From NCBI GenBank assembly GCA_003427395.1, contig BFEA01000002.1, positions 1,859,368-1,902,217 on the forward strand: DNA of 42,850 bases, read 5' to 3'. Of this stretch, positions 20,498-30,133 are shown one piece after another. The position numbers and the translations under genes were made by a program. Positions within the stretch are counted from its first letter, which is position 1, and each line of letters opens with the position of its first letter. The stretch is from Chara braunii (lineage: Eukaryota; Streptophyta; Charophyceae; Charales; Characeae). The notes beneath the pieces were generated by a model. It had not been told where the DNA came from. It saw only the letters and a program-made list of their open reading frames with translations, and searched no databases.

Positions 20498-20665
20498 GGG
20501 GCGTGGTCCCACTAGCAAAGAGGATCGGATCGAATGCCTGAATCTGGACGAGTTTATGGAGATGTGCAGGAAATCAAGATTGAACTGCTTTTCTGCATCT
20601 GTGCTTAAAACACAACCAGATTCAGGAGCTCTATCCTATCCTTTTTGCTAGTGGGACCTCGGCCC
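20498..20665. mobile_element. Foldback MITE, TCCCACTAGCAAAG family
   Basis: Begins GGGGCGTGGTCCCACTAGCA and ends TGCTAGTGGGACCTCGGCCC, the reverse complement. The middle also folds (GCCTGAATCTGG with CCAGATTCAGGAGC). Close relatives are at 41573-41740 and 39825-40021. Confidence 0.75.
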
Positions 20666-20667
20666 TG

Positions 20668-20763
20668 GCCCAATAGATGGAGCCTCCCCGAGAGTGATAG
20701 TGGTGTCTGCTCTTATCACCACCACTAGCACTACCTCGGGCCGTTCACCCAAGAAAAAAAAAA
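20668..20763 (+). mobile_element. Poly(A)-tailed short retroposon fragment, truncated by the gap
   Basis: CCAATAGATGGAGCCTCCCC ... GGTGTCTGCTC ... AAGAAAAAAAA runs into the N gap. The inverted match at 22402-22530 is also followed, in its own sense, by a poly(A). Related blocks are at 22683-22790 (minus) and 35248-35332 (plus). The repeated orientation of block then A-run suggests a SINE-like family. Confidence 0.5.
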
Positions 20764-21493
20764 NNNNNNNNNNNNNNNNNNNNNNNNNNNNNNNNNNNNN
20801 NNNNNNNNNNNNNNNNNNNNNNNNNNNNNNNNNNNNNNNNNNNNNNNNNNNNNNNNNNNNNNNNNNNNNNNNNNNNNNNNNNNNNNNNNNNNNNNNNNNN
20901 NNNNNNNNNNNNNNNNNNNNNNNNNNNNNNNNNNNNNNNNNNNNNNNNNNNNNNNNNNNNNNNNNNNNNNNNNNNNNNNNNNNNNNNNNNNNNNNNNNNN
21001 NNNNNNNNNNNNNNNNNNNNNNNNNNNNNNNNNNNNNNNNNNNNNNNNNNNNNNNNNNNNNNNNNNNNNNNNNNNNNNNNNNNNNNNNNNNNNNNNNNNN
21101 NNNNNNNNNNNNNNNNNNNNNNNNNNNNNNNNNNNNNNNNNNNNNNNNNNNNNNNNNNNNNNNNNNNNNNNNNNNNNNNNNNNNNNNNNNNNNNNNNNNN
21201 NNNNNNNNNNNNNNNNNNNNNNNNNNNNNNNNNNNNNNNNNNNNNNNNNNNNNNNNNNNNNNNNNNNNNNNNNNNNNNNNNNNNNNNNNNNNNNNNNNNN
21301 NNNNNNNNNNNNNNNNNNNNNNNNNNNNNNNNNNNNNNNNNNNNNNNNNNNNNNNNNNNNNNNNNNNNNNNNNNNNNNNNNNNNNNNNNNNNNNNNNNNN
21401 NNNNNNNNNNNNNNNNNNNNNNNNNNNNNNNNNNNNNNNNNNNNNNNNNNNNNNNNNNNNNNNNNNNNNNNNNNNNNNNNNNNNNNNNNNNNN
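20764..21493. other. Assembly gap (730 N)
   Basis: All bases undetermined. Translated frames that cross it are meaningless. The gap lies between an A run and a (CT)n run, a place where short-read assemblies commonly break. Confidence 0.99.
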
Positions 21494-21530
<37 letters not shown>

Positions 21531-21546
21531 CCCCCCCCCCCCCCCC
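21494..21546. repeat. (CT)n then poly(C) microsatellite
   Basis: CT dinucleotides followed by about 18 C, directly at the gap edge. Confidence 0.95.
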
Positions 21547-21730
21547 AAAAAAAGGTAGGCAGTGTCTCCAGTATGATCCCAGCACTTCGGCCAGGTTCAT
21601 ACCGCGGTTGCCATTTCATTATACAAACCCGAAAAGGGTCCCGCGTCCCTCACATCAACAGTAAATTCTGGCAAAACCAAGCCGGCACAGCATCAGCAAC
21701 CAGTGATGCACACTGCACAGCCAAGGCTAA

Positions 21731-22233
21731 GGGCCTCTCGCCACACCGATGTCCAAACTGGAGTTTTCGACATTTTTCTTCGCCACACAGACTGTCGAAG
21801 AAAAAATGTCGAAAACACTTCGACAATTGTCAGAGAAGTGGTTTCGACATGGGCGTAGATTCCGTAGAATGGCCCGCCTGCAGCAGGTCGAGTTTCCACA
21901 TCTCGGAAACGAGGTTGTGAAGGATGTGCGGATTTCGACATCTATCAGGGTCCGGGTGAAGGATGTGCGGATTTCGACATCTATCAGGGTCCGGGTCCGG
22001 GCGCTGCCTCGGCATCCCATGTCTTCTTCTTCTTCTTCTTCTTCTTCTTCTTCTTCTTCTTCTTCTTCTTCTTCTTCTTCTTCTGTCCCTTTTCTAACAA
22101 CGAAAGTTTGCTTATCCTGGGTCTTCGACATATGGTGTGGCAAAGGCGGTCTTTGTGTCGAAACGGTGAATGTCGAAAATGGTCCGACAGTTGGCGAATA
22201 TTTCACGGTTTCGACACTGGTGTGGCGAGGCCC
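21731..22233. mobile_element. PIF/Harbinger-type MITE with TAA duplications
   Basis: Left end GGGCCTCTCGCCACACC (21731-21747), right end GGTGTGGCGAGGCCC (22219-22233), inverted with one extra base. TAA flanks both ends (21728-21730, 22234-22236), matching the TWA preference of PIF/Harbinger. Inside are about a dozen copies of TTCGACA or its complement TGTCGAA, likely subterminal transposase-binding motifs; a 38-bp duplication (AAGGATGTGCGGATTTCGAC at 21919 and 21957); and a (TTC)n run at 22021-22084. No transposase inside. Confidence 0.8.
22021..22084. repeat. (TTC)n microsatellite
   Basis: About 21 uninterrupted TTC units inside the MITE. Confidence 0.97.
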
Positions 22234-22401
22234 TAAGACCAGTCCGGAGCCAAAAGCTCAGGGACACGCCGCAAGAACCGGACCTGTACAACACTCTCTA
22301 CCACCCAAATATGTACAGACAGGCCTGCAAGCAAGACGACCCAAAAATGTACAGATCACCTAGACAGCTTTGTCTACCACACAGCAAGCACGGACAACAA
22401 G

Positions 22402-22790
22402 TGTTTTTTTTTTTTTTTTTAAAACAGCCCGATCGTCTGCTCGGGGTGCTGATAGGAGCAGACACCACTAGCATCGTCAGGGAGGCTCCATCTATTGGTG
22501 GGGAGCAGCCCCTGCTGGAAATCGGGTCCAGCGTCCCTGTATAATACAATGTGATAAACAAAGGTAGTGTAGGTATGGTTTGTTGGTATGCAGGAGACAC
22601 TGGGGAGTAAGTGCCCCAGCGCTTCATCAGATCTTTGGTAATGTAGTGTTTAGCGAACTATCACTTACCTGTTGAGAGTCACTTTTTTTTTTTTTTTTTT
22701 TTTTTTTTTGACAGAAANGACAGAAAGAAGCTCCAGTCTATTCGTGGGGAGCAGCACGTGCTGGGAACCGGGCCCAGCGTCCCATATGAA
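22402..22790 (-). mobile_element. Two poly(A)-tailed short retroposon copies
   Basis: In minus sense, one copy ends with a poly(A) at about 22420-22402 and the other at about 22709-22683. Bodies contain GGACGCTGG.CCC and GAGCAGC..GTGCTGG blocks. The second body (22736-22790) is an inverted match to 35248-35302. One undetermined base lies at 22718. Confidence 0.5.
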
Positions 22791-22904
22791 CATACATCAG
22801 TTTGTAACACCGGGGCCATTATCCGGCTTCGGCTGAGGAAAACCTGAGAATAGAAAATTCTAATGCTGATGATACTCGCAGTGTGCTATATATAGTATGG
22901 TTAA

Positions 22905-22980
22905 GAGTGTTCCTAACAGTGATCTTCCTAACAGTGATCCTAACTGTGATCCTAACTGTGTTCCTAACTGTGTATCCTGC
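22905..22980. repeat. Short tandem repeat, CCTAACWGTGAT-type units
   Basis: About five imperfect units of 15-17 bp (GTTCCTAACAGTGATC, TCCTAACTGTGATCC). A related run sits at 23920-23955. Confidence 0.75.
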
Positions 22981-23017
22981 GGAACATACATGTGAGTGTT
23001 CCTAGCTATGATCCTAA

Positions 23018-24550
23018 GCCTGGGACCCCACTGCGGTGCGGATGGAAAAGCCGGTCGGCCGCAAAGAGAGGGCAAGAGTTTCTGGAAAGCTGGAAACTCG
23101 TTTTTTCGGGATCCCACCGCAGAGGCCGTTTCGCTGCAAAGCTTCGATATTTCTTTCCGAAATAGGAAAGGGCCGTGGGGGGTGGCCAAAAAGGGAAAGT
23201 TTTTTATTGTCCGGGAGGCGCCCGCTGGACCGACGGAACGGGCGAGGGTACGTGGGGGGCACGCATGGACATTACGCCGTCCAAAAACCGGACCAGACCT
23301 AACGACCATTTCGTCAAAATGGACATTTTTTATTTTTTGAACGAAATTGAAACTGAGTTTTTGGCCGAAAACTCGTCAAAATTTGCTGTTCCTGAGGGTC
23401 CAGCGTTTTACAAATGCTGGACCCCCTGGCTGTACATGGACCTAGATTGAGACCAGGCACCTCCAGGCAGGACTGCCTGGAAGTACCTGGTCTCAAGCTA
23501 TGTCCATGTACAGCCATGGGGTCCAGCGTTTTACAAACGCCGGACCCTCAGGAACAGCAAATTTTGATGAGTTTTCGGCCAAAAAACTGGGTTTCAATTT
23601 CGTTCAAAAAATAAAAGATGTCCATTTTGACGAAATGGCAGTTACCTTGGAAAAGTACGAGACAGCCCCCGAGGCCAGTCTCAGCTTTCGGCACATTTTT
23701 GCGGCGAACTTTCCTCCCGACGGCCTTTTCCAGGACGCAGACGGAGTGAAAACGTCCAACTGCTACCTTCCACGCCAAAAAACGCAGCCTGTGGGGTCCC
23801 GGAAGACGGTCCTTGGAAAGAATTCGCCGCTTTCCAATGCATAATATGCAGGCTGTGGGGTCCCGGAAACACTTCCGCGGCAAAGTTTTTCCTTTCCGCA
23901 TTCCTGTGGGGTCCCAGCCTTACTGTGATCCTGACTGTGTTCCTAACTGTGTATCCTATGGAACATACATGTACGTCGGTCAATTTATCAGTGGGCTAAT
24001 TCCATCTCTGCTGCTGCTATACCATACTCCCATCCTACCAGCTAGCCCCCTCACTGGTAGGATGCGTGATAACCCACCATCTTCTCCCACTCTCCTTATT
24101 CTTTTGCCGTAAATGTCCTGGAAAAGGTGAAATTTCTTCCGCAAACCCTTTTCCAGGACCCCACAGACCGAAGATTGCGGCTTGGAAAAACATCAATTTG
24201 TGTTTTCACATAGTCCGCGGCGTGGAAAAGTCTCACGGGAGGATTCCTCGCCGCAATTTTGTGCCGACTGTCGAGGGTAGGGGGGAGGGCATGTTGTTCC
24301 TGGGAAAGTCTCGGAAAAGGCAGCAGCCAAGAGAGATGAAGAGTGCCACAAAAAAAAAAACAAAAAAAAAAGGGAAAAAGAATAAAACAGACGAGTGCCA
24401 ATGGACACAGGCAACGATTGGCTCAACTGATTTCCAAAGGGTTTTCCAAGCGCATTTGGCCCTCTGCGATGGGGTCCCGAAAAAAGTACTTGCCCGCTTT
24501 TCGTGGGCAAACCACTTTTCCATCCGCAAAGCTGTGGGGTCCAAGCCTTA
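23018..24550. mobile_element. Composite element with AAGCCTGGGACCCCAC ends
   Basis: Left terminus AAGCCTGGGACCCCAC...GCGGATGGAAAAG (about 23018) is inverted at the right (CTTTTCCATCCGC...GTGGGGTCCAAGCCTT, about 24518-24549). Several internal GTGGGGTCCC motifs (around 23795, 23858, 23908, 24470) and GGACCCCAC (24157) suggest nested or duplicated copies. The complete foldback at 23300-23644 lies within. No transposase is visible, so it is non-autonomous if an element. Confidence 0.5.
23300..23644. repeat. Complete foldback element (345 bp)
   Basis: Almost the whole unit is a palindrome. The left arm starts TAACGACCATTTCGTCAAAA and the right arm ends TGACGAAATGGCAGTTA. The centre CCAGGCAGGACTGCCTGG (23463-23480) is self-complementary. 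Smaller hairpins are nested (CCAGCGTTTTACAAATGCTGG, in two pieces). It lacks coding capacity. Confidence 0.9.
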
Positions 24551-24668
24551 GTCACCTCCTATCCCCACCTATGTGATGCTCAACCTCACGCCATGCGCTG
24601 CTTCCCGGTTGGAGCGTTTTGGTTTGCGGAAGGGCCCCGGGAGGACAGCGAAGATGGGGTGCGCCAAG

Positions 24669-24700
<32 letters not shown>

Positions 24701-24895
24701 CTGCGCCGCGCTCTGCAGCAATGCAATACAGAGGCAACGCTGGAGGGGTCGAGTAAGCAAGCTTACCCGTATGACCCGTCTGTGGCCCAGAACAATTAAT
24801 TTAATATCGTGTGGTCCGATGGACCACGGATCACATATTAAACTGATCAGAACAGATACTACACTTGATCTTAGCAAAAAGGCCGAGAAATGTAT
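24701..24895 (-). pseudogene. U2 snRNA retrocopy with poly(A) tail
   Basis: The minus strand reads ATACATTTCTCGGCC (plant U2: ATACCTTTCTCGGCC), then GCTAAGATCAAGTGTAGTAT and CAGTTTAATAT, the conserved 5' domain of U2. The branch-site pairing segment GTAGTA is intact. The 3' half is diverged and the Sm site is weak. After 195 nt comes a 30-base A run (24700-24671). TGCGCCAAG flanks both sides (24660-24668, 24896-24904), a target-site duplication; the allelic empty site is seen in the other LTR at about 10855-10870. No snRNA promoter precedes it. It is best read as a LINE-mobilised retrocopy or a U2-headed SINE, not an active gene. Confidence 0.85.
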
Positions 24896-25150
24896 TGCGC
24901 CAAGGATTTTTGGAAAAGTTGAGTGTGGGGACACCGACAGAACTGAAATCCCCCGTGTTGGTCCGACCTTAGTAAGAAGAAGGTCCGTCGCCGCGCGGGT
25001 TTAAGGGAGAAAAAGGCACGCGCGGGACTCACGGCTATGAGAAATTCAATCCAAAAAGTATCGCGGAACTTCCCAGCGAGCCGTCGCTCTTCGTTTCGTG
25101 TGAAAGGGGGCGGGTACACGCGTGGTATCCCGTTTACGGATGAGGTCTTG

Positions 25151-25579
25151 TCAGCATTTGATACACAACTCCGAATCTGACGTGGAGGGTTTAAATCGAG
25201 CAGCCCTCTCCTTATGCTCGTCCTTGCCACGTGTGTGGTAGTGGCAACCCTTGGCTCGGTAACGCTCGAAGCAACGACAATGGCTGCACAGAGTGTTAGG
25301 CCAATGAGGCTCCACTGCCGTCCACTGGACGACGATCAACTCGTTAAATGACAACAACAACGAATAGGGCGGAAAGTGCGTATCAACAATAACAAAACCC
25401 TCACCGACAAATCCAGAACACTGAGTTTCGAGAGGAAAGTAGTAGCACCATCCGATCTTGGCGACAGCTTCTCGTACATCCCACTCACATACACGTATCC
25501 TTTCCTCGCTGTACGGGAAGGGGTGTGGCGGGGGCACGGGAAGTTGGCGCCCGGTCGGGTTAAGACCGTCATTCCACAT
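25151..25579 (-). CDS. ORF0, conserved 142-aa protein inside the LTR (second copy)
   Basis: From ATG 25579: MWNDGLNPTGRQLPVPPPHP, then YSEERIRVCEWDVREAVAKI, YYFP, GFVIVDTHFPPYSLLLSFNE, WTAVEPHW, then LCSHC with KGCHYH, and KDEHKERA and STSDSEL. The same start and end as the copy at 11121-11552 and an open frame throughout, although the surrounding element is decayed. The CX2C...H cluster is slightly different in spacing from the other copy, so zinc binding is only a possibility. It lies in the LTR 3' to the TATA box at 26263-26269. Unknown function. Confidence 0.6.
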   Translation of the reverse strand: MWNDGLNPTGRQLPVPPPHPFPYSEERIRVCEWDVREAVAKIGWCYYFPLETQCSGFVGEGFVIVDTHFPPYSLLLSFNELIVVQWTAVEPHWPNTLCSHCRCFERYRAKGCHYHTRGKDEHKERAARFKPSTSDSELCIKC

Positions 25580-26262
25580 GGCAACAAAAGCAAGCACAAA
25601 ACAAATTTGTCTTAATCATACATCATTCGTTCGACACTCTAGCCAACCAGATCATCCAGTCGGTCAGCCAATCATCCTCCCAATCATGCTATACCAAACT
25701 CTCTAATACGACCCACTGCATGCACATATCAAAGTGAGAGAAACAAAGTTACCATAATTCATCCATTATAATATAACATGACAGAAAGAGAGAGGGAGGG
25801 AGAATAGACATAGATCAGAGGGGAGGAACGAGTAGAAGGCAATCACAAAATGTCCGACGATCTTGTCCAGGGAAATTCCAACTTAAAAACCGAGTAATCA
25901 GAACTCACGCTCGAAGAAACAAAATTTGAGACGAAAGAGACACTTCCGTTACCTTCGTCATAAAATTCCAGCATGGCCCTAGGCCATGCGCCCACTCACT
26001 TTCGATTCGAACTTCTCACAAGCACTAACGATCCCGGGTGTCACTTGCTAATCCACCATAGCGATCGTCACCCCTCCAACTTAGTCTCTGCACGGTCTGG
26101 CCCGGATCCCACAATTCGTCGGGCGATCCAGCGCTCCGCCGCCAAGGCTACAGTCAGCTTGTCGGGACTTTTCGACTCGCACCTTCCCACATACCGTCTA
26201 GCCACTGCTTCCCGGAAGCTGGCTGATGAGTCGAGAGAGAGATTTTCGGGAGCGCTTGCGGA

Positions 26263-26269
26263 ATTTATA
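26263..26269 (-). promoter_or_regulatory. LTR TATA box candidate (second copy)
   Basis: Minus strand CTATAAATTCCGC, conserved with the copy at 12608-12614 and about 0.7 kb upstream of ORF0. Confidence 0.5.
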
Positions 26270-27174
26270 GATGCGGAAAAGGAGATAGACGCTAGTACAA
26301 AGGGTTGGGACTGAGGTAGGGAGGGGTAGGGGGAAGTTCGGGGATAATCGCCCATCGAAAGCCATGTCGATCCTTCGAAGCCCAGTCGTAGCTAATCAGA
26401 ATCGTCGTGTATCAGGAATTTCCTTCTTACATGGCGTGCCTCCTTGGCTCGAGGAAAGGAAGACGGAGTCGACAGAGTATTTCGACGCGAGGATTAAAGC
26501 GGGAAGAAGAAGAGCGCAAAGGATAGTGCAAAACGGAACCAAGATTCATACGATCAAGAATTTCAAAGAAAAAAGGTGTGCGAGGCGAAGGAGAGATGGA
26601 AAACGGTTACAGAGAAAGAAGGAGTGTGAGCGCGAAAAAGGGAGTATCAAAGGTAGCGAGGGAAGCGGGGAGGGGAGGTTCGCATGCAAGGCACCAACGC
26701 GAAGGCAAAAAGGGCACCGAAACAGTTACAGCTAGTTCAAAATTGAAAAGTACCATATCCGCATGTAAAGCGAGCGCATGAAAGAGTCCTATACTCATTC
26801 AGATTCCTACGAAAACTCCCGGAGTTTTCAAAGACGAAGTCGAGAACATGTATACACAAGAAAGGACACGTCAGGTTCCGCTTATTCCGGAATTCCTAAC
26901 TTTCGACCCAAATGCCTAGCGCGGTTGCTAAGGCGCGCGTAATTCCCATATAATATTTCCTGAATTGCGAAAAAATGAAATTTCAAAAGTCAATCGAAAA
27001 AACATTGACGAAGGTTCTAAGAAGGACGGGCTTCCCTGATTACGAACAATGCACCTTAATTCCTGGAAATACAAAAAGAGGCCCTGTTGGCCCTTTTGCA
27101 AGAACACCAAAGTTCGAGAAATAAGGGCGGGGGGGGTTGGAAGATGGCGCAGGTCCGGAGGCTAGCGCGTCACA

Positions 27175-27479
27175 TATGTGACCCTCAGGGGGTTCCAAAA
27201 TTATGCGATCTCCTGAATGCATGCACGAAAGCTAGTTTACATGGCGGAGGGGGAAGGAGGAGGTGAGGAGATGAATGGGGAACCCAGCGTATGAACGAAC
27301 AAAATCTTGTATAAGCATCAGATCGGGCCGGGGGCCATGTTGACGCCACCTTCAATTGCAATATCTTCACGAATTTGCCAGCTCCGGGCTTTCGGGATCT
27401 TCTACCAGTCCTGTCATGTGCAGTTCCCTGCTTCTTTGATCAGCGGTGGTCGTGCTGGATCTTGCCTAGTTCTGGTTCA
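27175..27479 (-). other. Internal sequence between ORF3 and 3' LTR (second copy)
   Basis: 27175-27230 (CAGGGGGTTCCAAAATTATG, GCGATCTCCTGA) matches 2203-2250 of the first element. The rest is unassigned. Confidence 0.5.
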
Positions 27480-28844
27480 TCACTGGAAGTTCGCTCGGTG
27501 GTAGTCGACGAGGAGAGGACTATGGAGTGGTCTAGGCCATTCAGCAGGGAGCGGAGGGAAGTAATCGGATGCTTCGTCACCAGGATCGACAAAGTGGATG
27601 ATTCGGTGTGCTCGAGGGAATCGGTGGTTGGGTCGAGAGAGGGGGAGGAGGCCGTCAGGATACAGGGTAGGGATAGTGCGGAGGATATTATCGCGTAGTG
27701 ACTCATAGTTCTGGAGGTGATGCAGTACAACTCCATATGGTTGTACTGTCTCCAGGCGATACTGAAGAGAAGGATGTTGAGGGGGAATGACAGGGAGCGA
27801 TGAGGGAAGACTGTGCATAAGAGTCCTATGGCAAAGTGGTGACAAAAGAGCTGGTTGGTGAAAATGCGGTAGTTTAGAGGGAACTCAATGTAGGGAAGAG
27901 GAGAAAAGGAGAGATAATCAAGAGGGCGACGTTAGATCGGACTACAACGGAGTGCCTGTGCGGGGAGGAGGACGGGGACGAACCGCAGAGGGGGTGGAGG
28001 AGGGAGATGGGGAGTGGGAGCGGCAGCGCCGACGGGAGGATTCTGCGCCATCGTATCGACTGGCCGCGTCGGTAGGGACTTTAGGGTTCAAAGCAAATCC
28101 TCCCCATGCAGCAGGTGGTGCTCGGGCCGGCGGGGCCCCCTGGGGCTCCGGTGCTGATGCGTCTTCTTCTTCTTTCGACTCTTCTTCTGCCGACAGACCT
28201 GCGATGGCTATGCGACCTGCATCGTCGTCTGATGGCACCTTGTTGTGTGCTTGGTGAGCGTTCCAAAATTCGTTTAGATCGGAACTATCTGGTGCAAGAT
28301 CGTCCAGGTCTAGAAAGCACCAAGCCGTGGGATTGTGATCGCTCAAATATTGGCAGAAGTCTTCTGTGCAGTTCGCCCAAATTACTCTTGGCGTCAACGT
28401 CCTTTCCAAAGTGATATGTTTGGTCTGGCTGAGATCGCTCGGATTGAAGGAGATAATGTTTGTCGGCGGATCGTCGACAAGCTGAGACAGAAACGTGAGA
28501 ATCTCGTACGCAACAGTCGCTCTTCCGCCTTCATCGATCTCCCCACAAAGAAGTCCAAATAAACTGTCACAAGTCTCCGTCTCCGTCTGCCGCGCCTGAG
28601 CTAGCACTAGCGAAATCTCGTTATAGATCTCTAACTCCCGATTGCTGAAGTACCGAGCCTAGTGACATCTCACTATTAGCATACACACACTGATTGACAC
28701 AAATTCAATCCACTTGCGGAGGTAAAGAGGATGGAAGAGAGGGATCATGGCGGGGCAAATCTCCAAGGTTAGAAGGGGATTAGTCCAAGATGGCCAGAGA
28801 GTTGGAAGATATGAGGGGAGGGAGAAGGTCGAGAAGTGATTCAT
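27480..28844 (-). pseudogene. ORF3, conserved extra gene (second copy, broken)
   Basis: From ATG 28844-28842: MNHFSTFSLPSYLPTLW, parallel to the first copy. An in-frame TAG at about 28656-28658 interrupts; the same frame then stays open to 27942. The order is an N-terminal part, a region with ETCDSLFGLLCGEID, a Glu-rich part (EEESKEEEDASAPEP), an Ala/Pro-rich part, and SSRRRCRSHSPSPS. After a frame change, RPLDYLSF, then LLFSIAWRQYNHMELYCI, and (27845-27480) RTIPTLYPDGLLPLSRP. All blocks have counterparts in 2687-4142 in the same order. Function unknown; see that entry. Confidence 0.55.
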
Positions 28845-29159
28845 CGGCGCAAAGGGTAGGGACGAAGAGATGGAAGGGGATGAGTTGGGGGATCAATGCT
28901 ACTAGTTCGAGGAGAGAAGGTATCGATACACGTGGTTCCCACTATTTGTTGGTCTCGTCGGGCTAGTCACCGCCGCCAATCTGCTACCCACTCGTGTCCC
29001 CACTCGTAGAGGCTGGTGATCACTGCGTTGCGTTGCTGCAAGTGGACAGTGACTGGTTAGGCCGGGAGAATCGATCGAACGTCAAAGCTTCCACCAGGAT
29101 GGCTGTTGCTTCCCGCTCGTTGACATCGTCACTTCTACCGCCGCGCACCAAGTCCGGTG
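28845..29159 (-). other. Spacer upstream of ORF3, second element
   Basis: Equivalent in position to 4143-4480 of the first element. No domain recognised. Composition changes sharply at about 29160. Confidence 0.4.
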
Positions 29160-30120
29160 GCTAAAAACAATGAATTCGTGAAAACCTAACAAAACCACAA
29201 AACCTAACATTTTTTATAGAATAAAAAAATAAAAGTCAAACTGTTATTTTTGACAAATAAAGGAGAGTGTTTTTAACTGTTTCCTAATAAAGGAGGCAAA
29301 AAAACAGGCAAAAAGTTTAGCGATTCTCAGTATTTGCAAGAATTGTTTTCCAAACTAAGAGGATGTTATAAGACTATCAGTGATTCTTAGTAGATTGACA
29401 AAAAACATAGCTCAAACAAAACAATTTTTAAGGACTGCAAGACGAATTGAAAAAATATTTTAAAAAAATTGGTTTAGTGAATACTCATTTATAGAACTAT
29501 AAGTTGTTTTTTGTAGTTCGGTAAAACCAAGCTCTGCGAAAACTAGTTTATATAAATATAAATTAATATAAATCGTATTAAATAATTGAAGTCATTTTTT
29601 AGTTAACTGTAAAACCCGTGTCAAAAACTCTATGTAATGTAAAAAAAAAAATCAAACAACTATTGTTTGGGAGACATCTTCAAATTCTTAGCCAACCACG
29701 ATTTAAAATTAAAAAATGTAAAAATATTTTAATAAAAAACAGAAAAAACTTTGAAAAACAATATATTCGTCCATGTATGAGAGAACATATCCAAGCAAAT
29801 GTATTCATGAACGTGAGAATATGTGTGCGTATTTGAAAACTATAATTTTTTTAGATAAACAAAAAATTGAGTTATTTCGGTTCATAAACAAACGGTGCTT
29901 TGCAAGGTAGTGATTTTTAATTAAAAAAACTTGTTTCTCTCCTCACCACTTCCATTGGTTTTGAAAACTTACTTTTATAGTTTTTTTTTTTCAGTTAATT
30001 TACTTCACATTGAATTTTGTTCATATAGGAGGCCTGAAAAATGAACTATCAGAATCTTAGAATTTTTTTGTGCGAACCTAACAAATATTTTTGTGAGGCT
30101 TTCACGAATCTTATGTTTAA
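29160..30120. other. AT-rich block without ORFs
   Basis: About 960 bases with abundant A and T runs, sharply different from the GC-balanced flanks. It separates the GPY/F tail from ORF3 of the second element, so it is probably an insertion. No terminal repeats or coding domain were found. Confidence 0.5.
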
Positions 30121-30133
30121 ACAGCTGTGCAAA

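Larger units (their letters stand above)
24572..27174 (-). repeat. Complete 3' LTR of a related Ty3/gypsy element
   Basis: In element sense it runs from TGTGACGCGC (27174) to GAGCATCACA (24572), with TGTGA...TCACA ends. Internal 3' sequence (ORF3, GPY/F tail) lies just above it, so it is a 3' LTR. It aligns in blocks with the 5' LTR at 10784-13514. It contains ORF0, a TATA box and a nested U2 snRNA retrocopy. Net length without the U2 insertion is about 2.37 kb. Confidence 0.7.

Noticed and set aside
20648-21920. Very long open frames of 267-408 codons around 21 kb
   Set aside because: They consist mostly of the N gap, so they carry no information.
24701-24895. Functional U2 snRNA gene
   Set aside because: Poly(A) tail, target-site duplications, diverged 3' half and lack of an snRNA promoter point to a retrocopy.
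26225-26250. CTGATGA at 26225 as another hammerhead
   Set aside because: No GAAA core follows at stem II distance and no flanking helices form.
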